Positions 34,244 to 41,164 of a stretch of 64,000 bases of DNA are shown here, piece after piece. The position numbers and the translations under genes are program-made. Numbering within the stretch: position 1 is the stretch's first letter; every line of letters begins with the position of its first letter. A model generated the notes under the pieces. It was given only the letters and a program-made list of their open reading frames with translations. It was not told the DNA's origin and did no database searches. Source of the DNA: DASWZN01 sp036404435 (GTDB lineage: Bacteria; Acidobacteriota; Terriglobia; Bryobacterales; Bryobacteraceae); the NCBI GenBank assembly GCA_036404435.1, contig DASWZN010000032.1, positions 223,610 to 287,609 on the forward strand, given 5' to 3'.

Positions 34244-36103
34244 GTGGAAGAAGAGGTCCTTGGCGAAGCGTACGACGCGCGGCTGATGCGGCGGCTCTTC
34301 TCCTATCTGCGCCCCTATCGCCTCGCCGTCGCCTGTTCGCTGGTTCTGCTTTTGCTGCTGTCCGTGCTGCAAGTGGCCGGGCCGCTGCTGACCAAGATCG
34401 CCGTAGACCGCTACCTGGTTCCCACTCCCGGCCGAACGGTCCTCGATCCCTGGCTCTCGCCGAACCCGTGGAGCGGTCTCACCCAGATCTCCCTCCTCTT
34501 TCTGGTCTCCCTGGTCCTGATGTTCGTTCTCGATTTCTCACAGTCCTACATCATGCAGTGGACCGGGCAGCAGGCCATGTTCGACCTGCGCCGCGACCTG
34601 ATGGCGCACCTGCAGCGGCTCGACCTGTCGTTCTACGACCGCACACCGGTAGGGCGGATGCTCACCCGTGTCACCACCGATGTAGACGCGCTCAATGAGC
34701 TGCTCGCCTCGGGCCTGGTCACCATTCTCGGCGACGTGCTCATGCTGGCCATCGTCTTCGCGGTGATGCTCAAGATGGACGCGCCCCTGACCGCGGTGCT
34801 CGCCGCCGTCCTGCCCGCCGTCGTGGTGGTGACCATCGTTTTCCGCCGCACCGCCAGCCAGAGCTACCGCCGCATCCGCGTGGCCATTGCCCGCATCAAT
34901 GCATACCTGCAGGAGCACCTCACGGGCATGACGGTCCTCCAGCTCTTCAACCGCGAGCGGAGAAGTTCGGAAGAGTTCGAACAGATCAACCGCGCCCACA
35001 TGGAGGCATTCAAGGACGCCATCATCGCCTATGGCTGGTTCTTCCCGGCGGTGGAGTTCCTTTCCATGCTCGGGCTGGGGCTGGTGCTCGCCTACGGCGG
35101 CTTCCGTATCCGCCACGGCGCGACGACGGCCGGCGTGCTGGTGGCGTTTTTCCAGTTCGGCATGCGGCTGTTCCGGCCCATCCAGGACCTCAGCGAGAAG
35201 TACAATCTTCTGCAATCGGCCATGGCCGCGGCCGAGCGCATCTTCGGCCTGCTCGATACGCCGGTCGAGATCGCCGCGCCCGCGGTGCTCCGGCCCTTTC
35301 CCTCTGGTCCTCAACCGGTGGAGTTCGACGGAGTCTGGTTCGCTTACAAGGGCGAGGATTGGGTGCTGCGCGACGTGAGTTTCCGCATCCGTCCCGGCGA
35401 GACCATCGCCGTAGTGGGCCACACCGGCGCGGGCAAGACCACCCTCATCAGCACCCTGCTGCGCTTCTACGACGTCCAGCGCGGGGCGATCCGCGTCGGC
35501 GGCGTCGACGTCCGCGAACTCGACCCGGCCGACCTGCGCCGCCATTTCGGCGTCGTGCTCCAGGACCCGCACCTGTTCTCGGGCACCATCGGAGGAAACA
35601 TCCGCCTGGGCACCGAATGGATCACTTCGGACCATCTCGCCGCCGCCGCCGAACAGGTGAACCTGCTCGAGTTCATCGAATCCCTGCCCGAAGGCTTCGC
35701 CCAGCCGGTGCGCGAGCGCGGCGACGGCCTTTCCACCGGCCAGAAACAGCTCATCAGCTTCGCCCGCGCGCTGGCCCACAACCCGCCGTTCCTGATTCTG
35801 GATGAGGCTACCTCGAGCGTGGACACCGAAACTGAGTTCCGCGTGCGCGAGGCGCTCACCCACCTGGTGGAGGGCCGCACTTCGATCGTGATCGCGCACC
35901 GCCTCTCCACCATCCAGCGCGCCGATCGCATCCTGGTGATGCACAAAGGCCGGCTCCGCGAGTCGGGAACCCACCAGGAGCTGCTCGCCCAGCGCGGCAT
36001 TTACTGGAAGCTGTATCAGCTTCAGTACAAGGACCAGGAGAGTGGGGCGGGCGCGGAGGTGCGCGGCCCCGCTGGCGGGGCCGTGAAGCCGGCCTTGAGC
36101 TGA
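34244..36103 (+). CDS. ABC transporter, fused permease and ATPase (MsbA/LmrA-type exporter)
   Basis: A 619-residue half-transporter that should form a homodimer or heterodimer in the inner membrane and export a lipid or drug-like substrate. Six helices lie at about 30-330. The ATPase domain has Walker A GHTGAGKTT, Q-loop VLQDPHLF, signature LSTGQKQ (Q in place of the usual G), Walker B FLILDEATS and H-loop IAHRLST. The frame is open far upstream through the heptamer inverted repeat, so that extension is rejected. GTG 34244 is preceded at 6 nt by TATCCT; GTG 34238 is the alternative. Catalytic residues are complete. Substrate is unknown. Confidence 0.92.
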   Translation: MEEEVLGEAYDARLMRRLFSYLRPYRLAVACSLVLLLLLSVLQVAGPLLTKIAVDRYLVPTPGRTVLDPWLSPNPWSGLTQISLLFLVSLVLMFVLDFSQSYIMQWTGQQAMFDLRRDLMAHLQRLDLSFYDRTPVGRMLTRVTTDVDALNELLASGLVTILGDVLMLAIVFAVMLKMDAPLTAVLAAVLPAVVVVTIVFRRTASQSYRRIRVAIARINAYLQEHLTGMTVLQLFNRERRSSEEFEQINRAHMEAFKDAIIAYGWFFPAVEFLSMLGLGLVLAYGGFRIRHGATTAGVLVAFFQFGMRLFRPIQDLSEKYNLLQSAMAAAERIFGLLDTPVEIAAPAVLRPFPSGPQPVEFDGVWFAYKGEDWVLRDVSFRIRPGETIAVVGHTGAGKTTLISTLLRFYDVQRGAIRVGGVDVRELDPADLRRHFGVVLQDPHLFSGTIGGNIRLGTEWITSDHLAAAAEQVNLLEFIESLPEGFAQPVRERGDGLSTGQKQLISFARALAHNPPFLILDEATSSVDTETEFRVREALTHLVEGRTSIVIAHRLSTIQRADRILVMHKGRLRESGTHQELLAQRGIYWKLYQLQYKDQESGAGAEVRGPAGGAVKPALS

Positions 36104-36177
36104 GGGGGACGCGGTTCAGCTAAGAGGGGGCACACGGCGCTTGCAAGAGCGCGGTGCACTATGCTGGTAGGGGGCGC

Positions 36178-36879
36178 ATGGAGCTGGAGCGTTTTACGTA
36201 TCCCTCGTACGAAGAGCCCCTCCGATCCGCTTACGGGGGCAGGTTCGAGTGTGTCTACGCGATTCTCCACCCGTTTGTGAGCCTCGCGGCGAGCGTGGCC
36301 GCGTGCGTGTCCGGCTACCCCACGGACGAGCAAGTCAGGTCGCACGGTCGGAAGTATCCGTGGCGTCAGGTCGCGGCCGACGCGAGGCTCGAGACCTATT
36401 CGGAAATCAATCGTGGATTGCTCTCCGCGATCCTTGCGCTCAAGGAGGAGTATCGAGACGATCGTGCCTGCGCCGCAATAGGGAAGGTTCTGGAGACGGC
36501 AGGTAACATTTGGATGCCGCCGGAAGGTTGCTTTCCCATTTTGCTTCACGAGGACATTCTGTCCGCGTTTGAGGCGAAGCACTCTGACGAAGTGGTCTTC
36601 CTCCCAGAGTTCCCGGACTTGGATCCCGTGCAGCACTTGAAACTCGCCGACCTGAGATCCACCCAGAAGAGCCTCCCATATCGAGGGACTCTACTCCCGG
36701 CCGACGGAATATTCCTGTTCACCGTCGACTGGGACAGCTTCTTCACGTTGTTATACGGTCCGTTCGCCTTCGTGTCTGACGTAGTCAAACAGCGCCAACT
36801 CGAAGGATTCTTCCTCGGCGAATCGACCCGCCATGCATGGTGGACTGAGCCGGTTCCGATTCCCGCAAGCACATCCTGA
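36178..36879 (+). CDS. Hypothetical protein (possibly DUF2711-like)
   Basis: A 233-residue soluble protein with no signal peptide. Distinct segments are FECVYAILHPFVSL, WRQVAADARLETYSEINRG, and near the C-terminus FTVDWDSFFTLLYGP. The last resembles, from memory, the DUF2711 family found in Bacillus; I cannot verify this. The ATG at 36178 follows GTAGGGGGC, a usable ribosome-binding site, and TATGCT lies at 36160-36165. Codon use is less G/C-biased than the flanking genes, suggesting acquisition. It lies between the ABC exporter and a lone HigA antitoxin. Function unknown. Confidence 0.6.
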   Translation: MELERFTYPSYEEPLRSAYGGRFECVYAILHPFVSLAASVAACVSGYPTDEQVRSHGRKYPWRQVAADARLETYSEINRGLLSAILALKEEYRDDRACAAIGKVLETAGNIWMPPEGCFPILLHEDILSAFEAKHSDEVVFLPEFPDLDPVQHLKLADLRSTQKSLPYRGTLLPADGIFLFTVDWDSFFTLLYGPFAFVSDVVKQRQLEGFFLGESTRHAWWTEPVPIPASTS

Positions 36880-36925
36880 GGACCCGGAACACGTCCGTGA
36901 ATGCGTCAAGTAACCGTGACTGGCG

Positions 36926-37231
36926 CTAACTGGCCCGTGGCCTAACCGCGCGCTCGATCCCCGCGGCCGCGGTGTCGCGCGCCACGTCCAGCTCGTAGTC
37001 CTGCTGCAGGCCCAGCCAAAGTTCGGCCGACGTTCCGAAGTAGCGGGCCAGCCGGAGAGCCATTCTGGCGCTGACGCCGCGCTTCTCATTCACGATGCCG
37101 GAGACATGGTTGGCCGGCACCCGCAGCGCGCGCCCGAGCGCATTGATGGACAATCCCAACGGCGCCATGAAATCCTCGCGCAGAATTTCGCCCGGATGCA
37201 CCGGCGCGAGTCCGATCTTGCGCTGAGCCAT
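36926..37231 (-). CDS. HigA-family addiction module antitoxin (orphan)
   Basis: A 101-residue XRE-type DNA-binding protein. HPGEILREDFMAPLGLSINA and ALRVPANHVSGIVNEKRGVS form the helix-turn-helix and linker of the HigA family, ending with YFGTSAELWLGLQQDYEL. HigA binds and neutralises the HigB ribosome-dependent mRNase. No HigB/RelE-like gene of about 90 residues is next to it: upstream is an unrelated secreted protein and downstream the strand is opposite. CATAAT on the minus strand ends 6 nt before the ATG. It is an orphan antitoxin or a free-standing regulator. Confidence 0.88.
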   Translation of the reverse strand: MAQRKIGLAPVHPGEILREDFMAPLGLSINALGRALRVPANHVSGIVNEKRGVSARMALRLARYFGTSAELWLGLQQDYELDVARDTAAAGIERAVRPRAS

Positions 37232-37238
37232 AGGGCCA

Positions 37239-37703
37239 TTATGGCAGCACGAATACTCGAATGCCCGTCACCCCGCGGATGGTCTGGATCACTGCGCCGT
37301 GGTCGTCCAGCACGACCAGCAGCGGACACTCCTCCTGGGGAAGCGGCTTCCCATCCCGCTCGCGGATGAGCAAGCCCCGCTTGCGGAAGGAACCGGGCAC
37401 GATTTCGTCTAGGTTGAAGGTTGCCGCGTGGCCGCCGCCCTCGACGCGCACCCGCGTGCGCGGTCTTTCGCTCTCCGGGCGATGGTCCCATCCCGCCGTC
37501 CAGAGAAACCGCTCCAGCAGAATGCCCTTCATTCTGACCGCGACTCCGTGGTCCGTGACGTCGAACACATGCTCCCGAAAGCCGTCCAGCGTTATGCGGA
37601 CGAACCGGTAGCCGTGGTTGCTGGGGTAATTCACCGCGATCGTTTGCCCCAGCGCGACCAGGACCGAGAAAGCGCATGATGCAGCCAGCTTCAGGGCGCG
37701 CAT
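37239..37703 (-). CDS. Secreted protein of unknown function
   Basis: A 154-residue protein with a clear signal peptide (basic MRALK, hydrophobic core, likely cleavage after VALGQ). The mature part is rich in short beta-strands with many charged residues (VRITLDGFREHVFDV, TRVRVEGGGHAATFNLDEI). It may be a small beta-sandwich. I do not recognise a family. Its stop lies 8 bp before the HigA start, so the HigA promoter overlaps its 3' end. It may share a transcript with HigA, but a functional link is unlikely. Confidence 0.6.
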   Translation of the reverse strand: MRALKLAASCAFSVLVALGQTIAVNYPSNHGYRFVRITLDGFREHVFDVTDHGVAVRMKGILLERFLWTAGWDHRPESERPRTRVRVEGGGHAATFNLDEIVPGSFRKRGLLIRERDGKPLPQEECPLLVVLDDHGAVIQTIRGVTGIRVFVLP

Positions 37704-37840
37704 AAGCCGCGATTACCTCAATATTAGAGCAAGTCGCCGTTCCGGGACTGACGTCGGGCGCGGGCCGGTGCACGCCCGCCCCGTATGCTGAAGCCCACGG
37801 GACGCCAAAGACGCTGCGGAAAGCTCCGGAAGCACAATCC

Positions 37841-37907
37841 TGGCCGCAGATAAACGCCGATAAACGCGGATTGAAGCAAATGTCTTATCGGCGTTTATCT
37901 GCGGCCA
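37841..37907. repeat. Large inverted repeat built from ~10-bp units (GCAGATAAAC type)
   Basis: Perfect 23-bp arms (37841-37863 and 37885-37907) with a 21-nt loop. Each arm contains decamers related to GCCGATAAAC. It is the sister of the element at 21683-21760, in the 262-bp gap between divergent genes. Confidence 0.8.
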
Positions 37908-37965
37908 GCAACGTCTTGCTCCAGAGCCTGCGCCGCAAATCCCGCCCCGGCGGTACAGTGGATCT

Positions 37966-38760
37966 ATGCTGCGCTGGATGCTGCTGATGGCTCTGCCGGT
38001 CCTGCCGGCGCTGGGGTCCACCAAGCTGGTGGTCACCGTGATCGAACAGAAGTCCGGGAAGCCGGTGACCGACCTCAAAGCCGCCGAATTCACGGTTTTG
38101 GACGACCGCACGCCGCGTCAGGTGGAGGACGCGCAGTTTGCCCCCAGCGCGATCGACGTCATGCTGCTGCTCGATACCAGCTCCGTCGGGGCGACCGTGC
38201 GGCCGCTGGTGGACGATCTCATCGGGCAGTTGCAGGCCAAGGAGGAGATGGCGATCGTCTCCTTTCACTCCGCGGCGGACCTCATCCAGGATTTCACTTC
38301 CAGCCACGACATTCTCAAGCGTGCCGTCGCGGGCGTCAAATACGGCAACGAGCCGCACGTTCTCGATGCGCTCTACGCCGCCATCGACGGTGGGTTTGAG
38401 AACGCCACGTTCCGGCGCGTGCTGATCGTCCTGACTACGGGTTTGGAAGGCGACAGCCGGATGAACGACAAAGAAGTGCTGAGGCTGGCCCGCCGCAATG
38501 CCGTCTCCATCTACCCGGTCTACCTGGTGGGCGCCGAGCGCTCGCTATTCGAGACTCTGGCCCGGCAGACCGGCGGGGCCTCGTTCAGCCTGCGCGATAT
38601 GCACAAGAGCATGAGCGGCCCGCCCGGAGCGCGCATCTTCGAGGTGCTGCGGTCGCACTACGACCTGACCCTGGGCAGCAACCTCTCGCTGGGGGAGAAG
38701 CTCAGGGTCGAGATTCAGCGTCCAGGCAAGTTCCTGGTTTCCGCATTGCCGCTCGAGTAA
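37966..38760 (+). CDS. Secreted VWA-domain protein (acidobacterial VWFA-related type)
   Basis: A 264-residue exported protein. The signal peptide is MLRWMLLMALPVLPALGS. A short beta-rich segment (VVTVIEQKSGKPVTDLKAAEFTVLDD, read as two pieces) precedes a von Willebrand A fold at about 55-220 (IDVMLLLDTSSVGAT, AIVSFHS, RVLIVLTTG). This order is typical of the VWFA-related proteins abundant in Acidobacteria. The metal site DxSxS is degenerate: after DTS comes S-V, so the second serine position is lost and metal-dependent binding may be altered. TACAGT ends 6 nt before the ATG, suggesting a leaderless start. Ligand unknown. Confidence 0.85.
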   Translation: MLRWMLLMALPVLPALGSTKLVVTVIEQKSGKPVTDLKAAEFTVLDDRTPRQVEDAQFAPSAIDVMLLLDTSSVGATVRPLVDDLIGQLQAKEEMAIVSFHSAADLIQDFTSSHDILKRAVAGVKYGNEPHVLDALYAAIDGGFENATFRRVLIVLTTGLEGDSRMNDKEVLRLARRNAVSIYPVYLVGAERSLFETLARQTGGASFSLRDMHKSMSGPPGARIFEVLRSHYDLTLGSNLSLGEKLRVEIQRPGKFLVSALPLE

Positions 38761-38780
38761 TCGCGGGCGGGCAGCTTTTA

Positions 38781-38808
38781 CCGGGGCGGAGCGTCCGATC
38801 CGCCCCGG
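38781..38808. terminator. Strong hairpin between convergent genes
   Basis: A 10-bp perfect stem (CCGGGGCGGA at 38781-38790 with TCCGCCCCGG at 38799-38808) and an 8-nt loop, between the stops at 38760 and 38827. Neither side has a proper T-run downstream, so intrinsic termination is only a possibility. Confidence 0.4.
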
Positions 38809-38826
38809 AGATTGGAAGGCGCGGGC

Positions 38827-39711
38827 CTACCGCGATTGCTGCACCTTCGGCGTTGCGAGGTACCCGACGATCTGGTTCTTCTTCACCTCGTTGACCACCA
38901 GCTCGTAAGGCTGTTTCGCCTTGGCGACATAGAACTGAACCGGCTCGTTCACGTTCTTGTCCTTCTTCTCCACAGTCTTATCGTCGGCGATCACGGTGAT
39001 GGTGAACTTGTTCTTCTTGGGGTCGGTCGCCTTCAACTGAACCGCTATATCGCCGACCTTCTGGGGCGCTTTGGTCTTGCCCAGATTGAACTCGAAGTAG
39101 TTACGGTCGCCGAGCTGCTTCAGGGCGTTGAGCTCCTTGCCATTCGTGGCAACCAGGCCGCTCATCACGCCCATGTCGCCGTTGACTTGCTTCAACTCGG
39201 CGATGGTCTTGGCGAGTTCCTCTTTGGTCGCGGCCACGTCCGATTTCACGGTAGTAACGTCGGTCGACACCTCGCCGATCTTGGTGGACGCTTCGGTGGT
39301 AGCCTGCTTGACCTCGGAGATCTCGCCGGTCATCTTGGCATTCTGGCGGCGCTGCTCTTCGGCGACCGCGGCAGCCAATTGCCTGGCCTTCTCGACGGCT
39401 TCCGTCTTCGCCTGGCCGACCGCGATGGTGGCCTGCCGCTGGGCGGCAACCAACTCGTCGCGCATCGTGTCGAGGCTCTTGCGGCTGTTCGCCGTCGTTA
39501 CCGAAGTCGACTCGCGCAAGCTGGCGATGTCGGCGAGCGTGGAGTCGCGGAACTTAGCGAAGTCGGACTGGGTACGATCCAGTTCGATAAACAGGTATAT
39601 GGTTGCGAACAGCAGGGCGATGACAGCGCCGAACAGTATCGCGGTTTTCAGGTTCCATCCGTGGTCGCCAGGGGGCGGCGGGGGCGGGGCAGAAAAAGTT
39701 GGCGTTCCCAA
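38827..39711 (-). CDS. Membrane-anchored coiled-coil protein of unknown function
   Basis: A 294-residue protein with a proline-rich N-terminus, one membrane helix (about 22-44, LKTAILFGAVIALLFATIYLF), a long coiled coil (about 48-190) and a small beta-rich C-terminal domain (about 195-294) with YFEFNLGKTKAP and KFTITVIADD. The C-terminal part is probably periplasmic. The start is TTG at 39711: AGGAGG at 39721-39726 (minus) sits 8-9 nt upstream, and a TACAAT -10 element (39749-39744, minus) lies between this RBS and the ATG at 39753, so the ATG would not be in the transcript. Family not recognised; the layout suggests a structural or tethering role. Confidence 0.75.
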   Translation of the reverse strand: MGTPTFSAPPPPPPGDHGWNLKTAILFGAVIALLFATIYLFIELDRTQSDFAKFRDSTLADIASLRESTSVTTANSRKSLDTMRDELVAAQRQATIAVGQAKTEAVEKARQLAAAVAEEQRRQNAKMTGEISEVKQATTEASTKIGEVSTDVTTVKSDVAATKEELAKTIAELKQVNGDMGVMSGLVATNGKELNALKQLGDRNYFEFNLGKTKAPQKVGDIAVQLKATDPKKNKFTITVIADDKTVEKKDKNVNEPVQFYVAKAKQPYELVVNEVKKNQIVGYLATPKVQQSR

Positions 39712-39720
39712 AGTGCATTT

Positions 39721-39749
39721 CCTCCTTCTGGAGCTACCCCAGTATTGTA
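39721..39749 (-). promoter_or_regulatory. -10 element and Shine-Dalgarno deciding the TTG start at 39711
   Basis: On the minus strand TACAAT (39749-39744) is followed by AGGAGG (39726-39721) and then the TTG at 39711. The order promoter, RBS, start rules out the upstream ATG at 39753. Confidence 0.6.
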
Positions 39750-39824
39750 TCACCTATGAGTTACAGTACCTTTGATTGCAGGGCCTTTACGGAAGTTGTG
39801 GGAGATCGCGCATCGATCCAGGGC

Positions 39825-40241
39825 TCAACCGCGCTCGCGCCCCCCGAACACCAGCCAGTGGCTGGCCGCGAAGTTGGCCAGCGAGCACGCCAGAATCGAT
39901 AGCACGTTGGCCGCCAAATACTTCATGCCGAGCCGCCCCACCAACACCCTCATAATCACCAGGTTCCCCACCACCGAGAGCGCCCCGTTCGTCAGGTTGA
40001 AGCGGAGCAGTCGCCCCAGCGCGCCCCCAGGGGCCATGCGCGTGCGATCGCGCCAAGTGTACAATTCGTGCCACACGAAGTTGTGCAGCACCGCCGCCTC
40101 GACCGCTAGCGCCGTGGCCACCAGGTAGTTCATGCGAAAGCCGCTGACGAAGAGCGCCAGCGCGGCGAGCTGTACCGCGAATCCGATTGCGCCGACGGCG
40201 TTGAACTTCAGCCAGCGGAAGCCCAGCCCGCGCTCCGTCAC
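39825..40241 (-). CDS. GtrA-family membrane protein
   Basis: A 138-residue protein with four membrane helices of the GtrA family, thought to flip polyprenyl-phosphate sugars or assist GT-C transferases. LKFNAVGAIGFAVQL is the first helix, and HNFVWHELYTWRDR in the middle loop has the FxWhxxwTw pattern of the family. The fourth helix is in ILACSLANFAASHWLVF. Its ATG overlaps the stop of the upstream CDP-alcohol phosphatidyltransferase (ATGA at 40241-40238), so both are co-translated. The GT2/GT-C locus at 2461-17244 could use such a flippase, but it is 22 kb away and the link is inferred. Confidence 0.88.
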   Translation of the reverse strand: MTERGLGFRWLKFNAVGAIGFAVQLAALALFVSGFRMNYLVATALAVEAAVLHNFVWHELYTWRDRTRMAPGGALGRLLRFNLTNGALSVVGNLVIMRVLVGRLGMKYLAANVLSILACSLANFAASHWLVFGGRERG

Positions 40242-40945
40242 GCGCGCCCGCCCTCCGGACCGGAGGGCTTGTCAAGAGGCTCCAGGCGGTAAAGCGTCCG
40301 GGTGGTGCGGATACTCGAAACGATCAGCATGGCCGTCATTCCCACGATTCCTGCCACGCCTCCGATATCGAACAGCAGGAAGCTGCGGCCGGCCAGCCGC
40401 GCCATCGGCCCGCGCGCCAGCAGCGCGATATTGCCCGCCATCAGCAGGACGCGCAGTTCGGTCGGGCTGAATTTCCAGAATGAAAGCTGAAAAGTGCCGA
40501 GGGTGTAAGTGGCCAGGTAGGATTGAATCGACATCAGCAGGAAAACGACCAGCAGAGAGAGTCCGATCCATTCGCTCATGAAGGATGACAGGGCGAGCCC
40601 ACCGAGCAGCGCGGCGGTGCCAATGGAGTCCGGCATGTGATCGACGTAGAAGCCGTAACGCGGGCGCTGCCGGTTGCGGACCCTCGCCAGCGTGCCGTCC
40701 AGGCTGTCGCCGAACCAGTTCAGGGCCAGGAACGCGATCCCCGCCACGAGCGCGGAGCGGTTCCAGCGCGCCAGCCAGTAGGTGACGCCGGTCAGCAGCA
40801 TGGCCACGAATCCAAGCGCGGTGAGGTGGTCTGAATTGACCCATCCGGGCAGGCGGTGCGCGAGCCACAGCAGGGCGCGCTTTTCCAGCGGAGCGAGCAG
40901 GCTCGATTGATCGCGCTTGGCGTTCTGAAACTCGGCCTTCGCCAT
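40238..40945 (-). CDS. CDP-alcohol phosphatidyltransferase
   Basis: A 235-residue integral membrane enzyme that joins a CDP-activated lipid or alcohol to an alcohol acceptor. The CDP-AP signature is complete: DSLDGTLAR, then after nine residues GFYVDHMPD, giving the four metal-binding aspartates (about residues 80, 83, 102 and 106). About six helices are present. Members make phosphatidylinositol, phosphatidylglycerol or other phospholipids; the acceptor cannot be read from this sequence. TAGACT (minus, 40960-40955) lies 9 nt before the ATG. It is coupled to GtrA downstream, an unusual pairing that hints at a lipid-linked sugar or lipid head-group pathway. Confidence 0.9.
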   Translation of the reverse strand: MAKAEFQNAKRDQSSLLAPLEKRALLWLAHRLPGWVNSDHLTALGFVAMLLTGVTYWLARWNRSALVAGIAFLALNWFGDSLDGTLARVRNRQRPRYGFYVDHMPDSIGTAALLGGLALSSFMSEWIGLSLLVVFLLMSIQSYLATYTLGTFQLSFWKFSPTELRVLLMAGNIALLARGPMARLAGRSFLLFDIGGVAGIVGMTAMLIVSSIRTTRTLYRLEPLDKPSGPEGGRA

Positions 40946-41077
40946 ATCACGCGCAGTCTACCAGATTGAGCGGCGGAGCAAGCGTCGCGACCGCTTCTTA
41001 TAGCGCTCCATCCACGCCCGTAACCTTGCGGGCGCGGCGAACGCCTTTGAACGGGGCCCCAATTCCGGTGATTCGCA

Positions 41078-41106
41078 TTGCTTTAACGGCGCTACGGGTA
41101 TAGAAT
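41078..41106 (+). promoter_or_regulatory. Promoter of the S8 protease gene
   Basis: TTGCTT (41078-41083), a 17-bp spacer and TAGAAT (41101-41106). It is 58 nt before the ATG at 41165, leaving a leader that contains GGAG at 41153-41156. Confidence 0.5.
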
Positions 41107-41164
41107 CCCTCTCGAAGGCATCACGCCCGGGGGAGATGTGCTCATCCGAAACGGAGACCGACGA

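Noticed and set aside
34538..35974. Long antisense frame through the ABC transporter
   Set aside because: Opposite to a gene with every ABC motif intact; composition is that of a shadow frame.
37232..37240. HigB toxin adjacent to HigA
   Set aside because: The gene directly upstream is a secreted protein with a signal peptide, not a RelE-type toxin.
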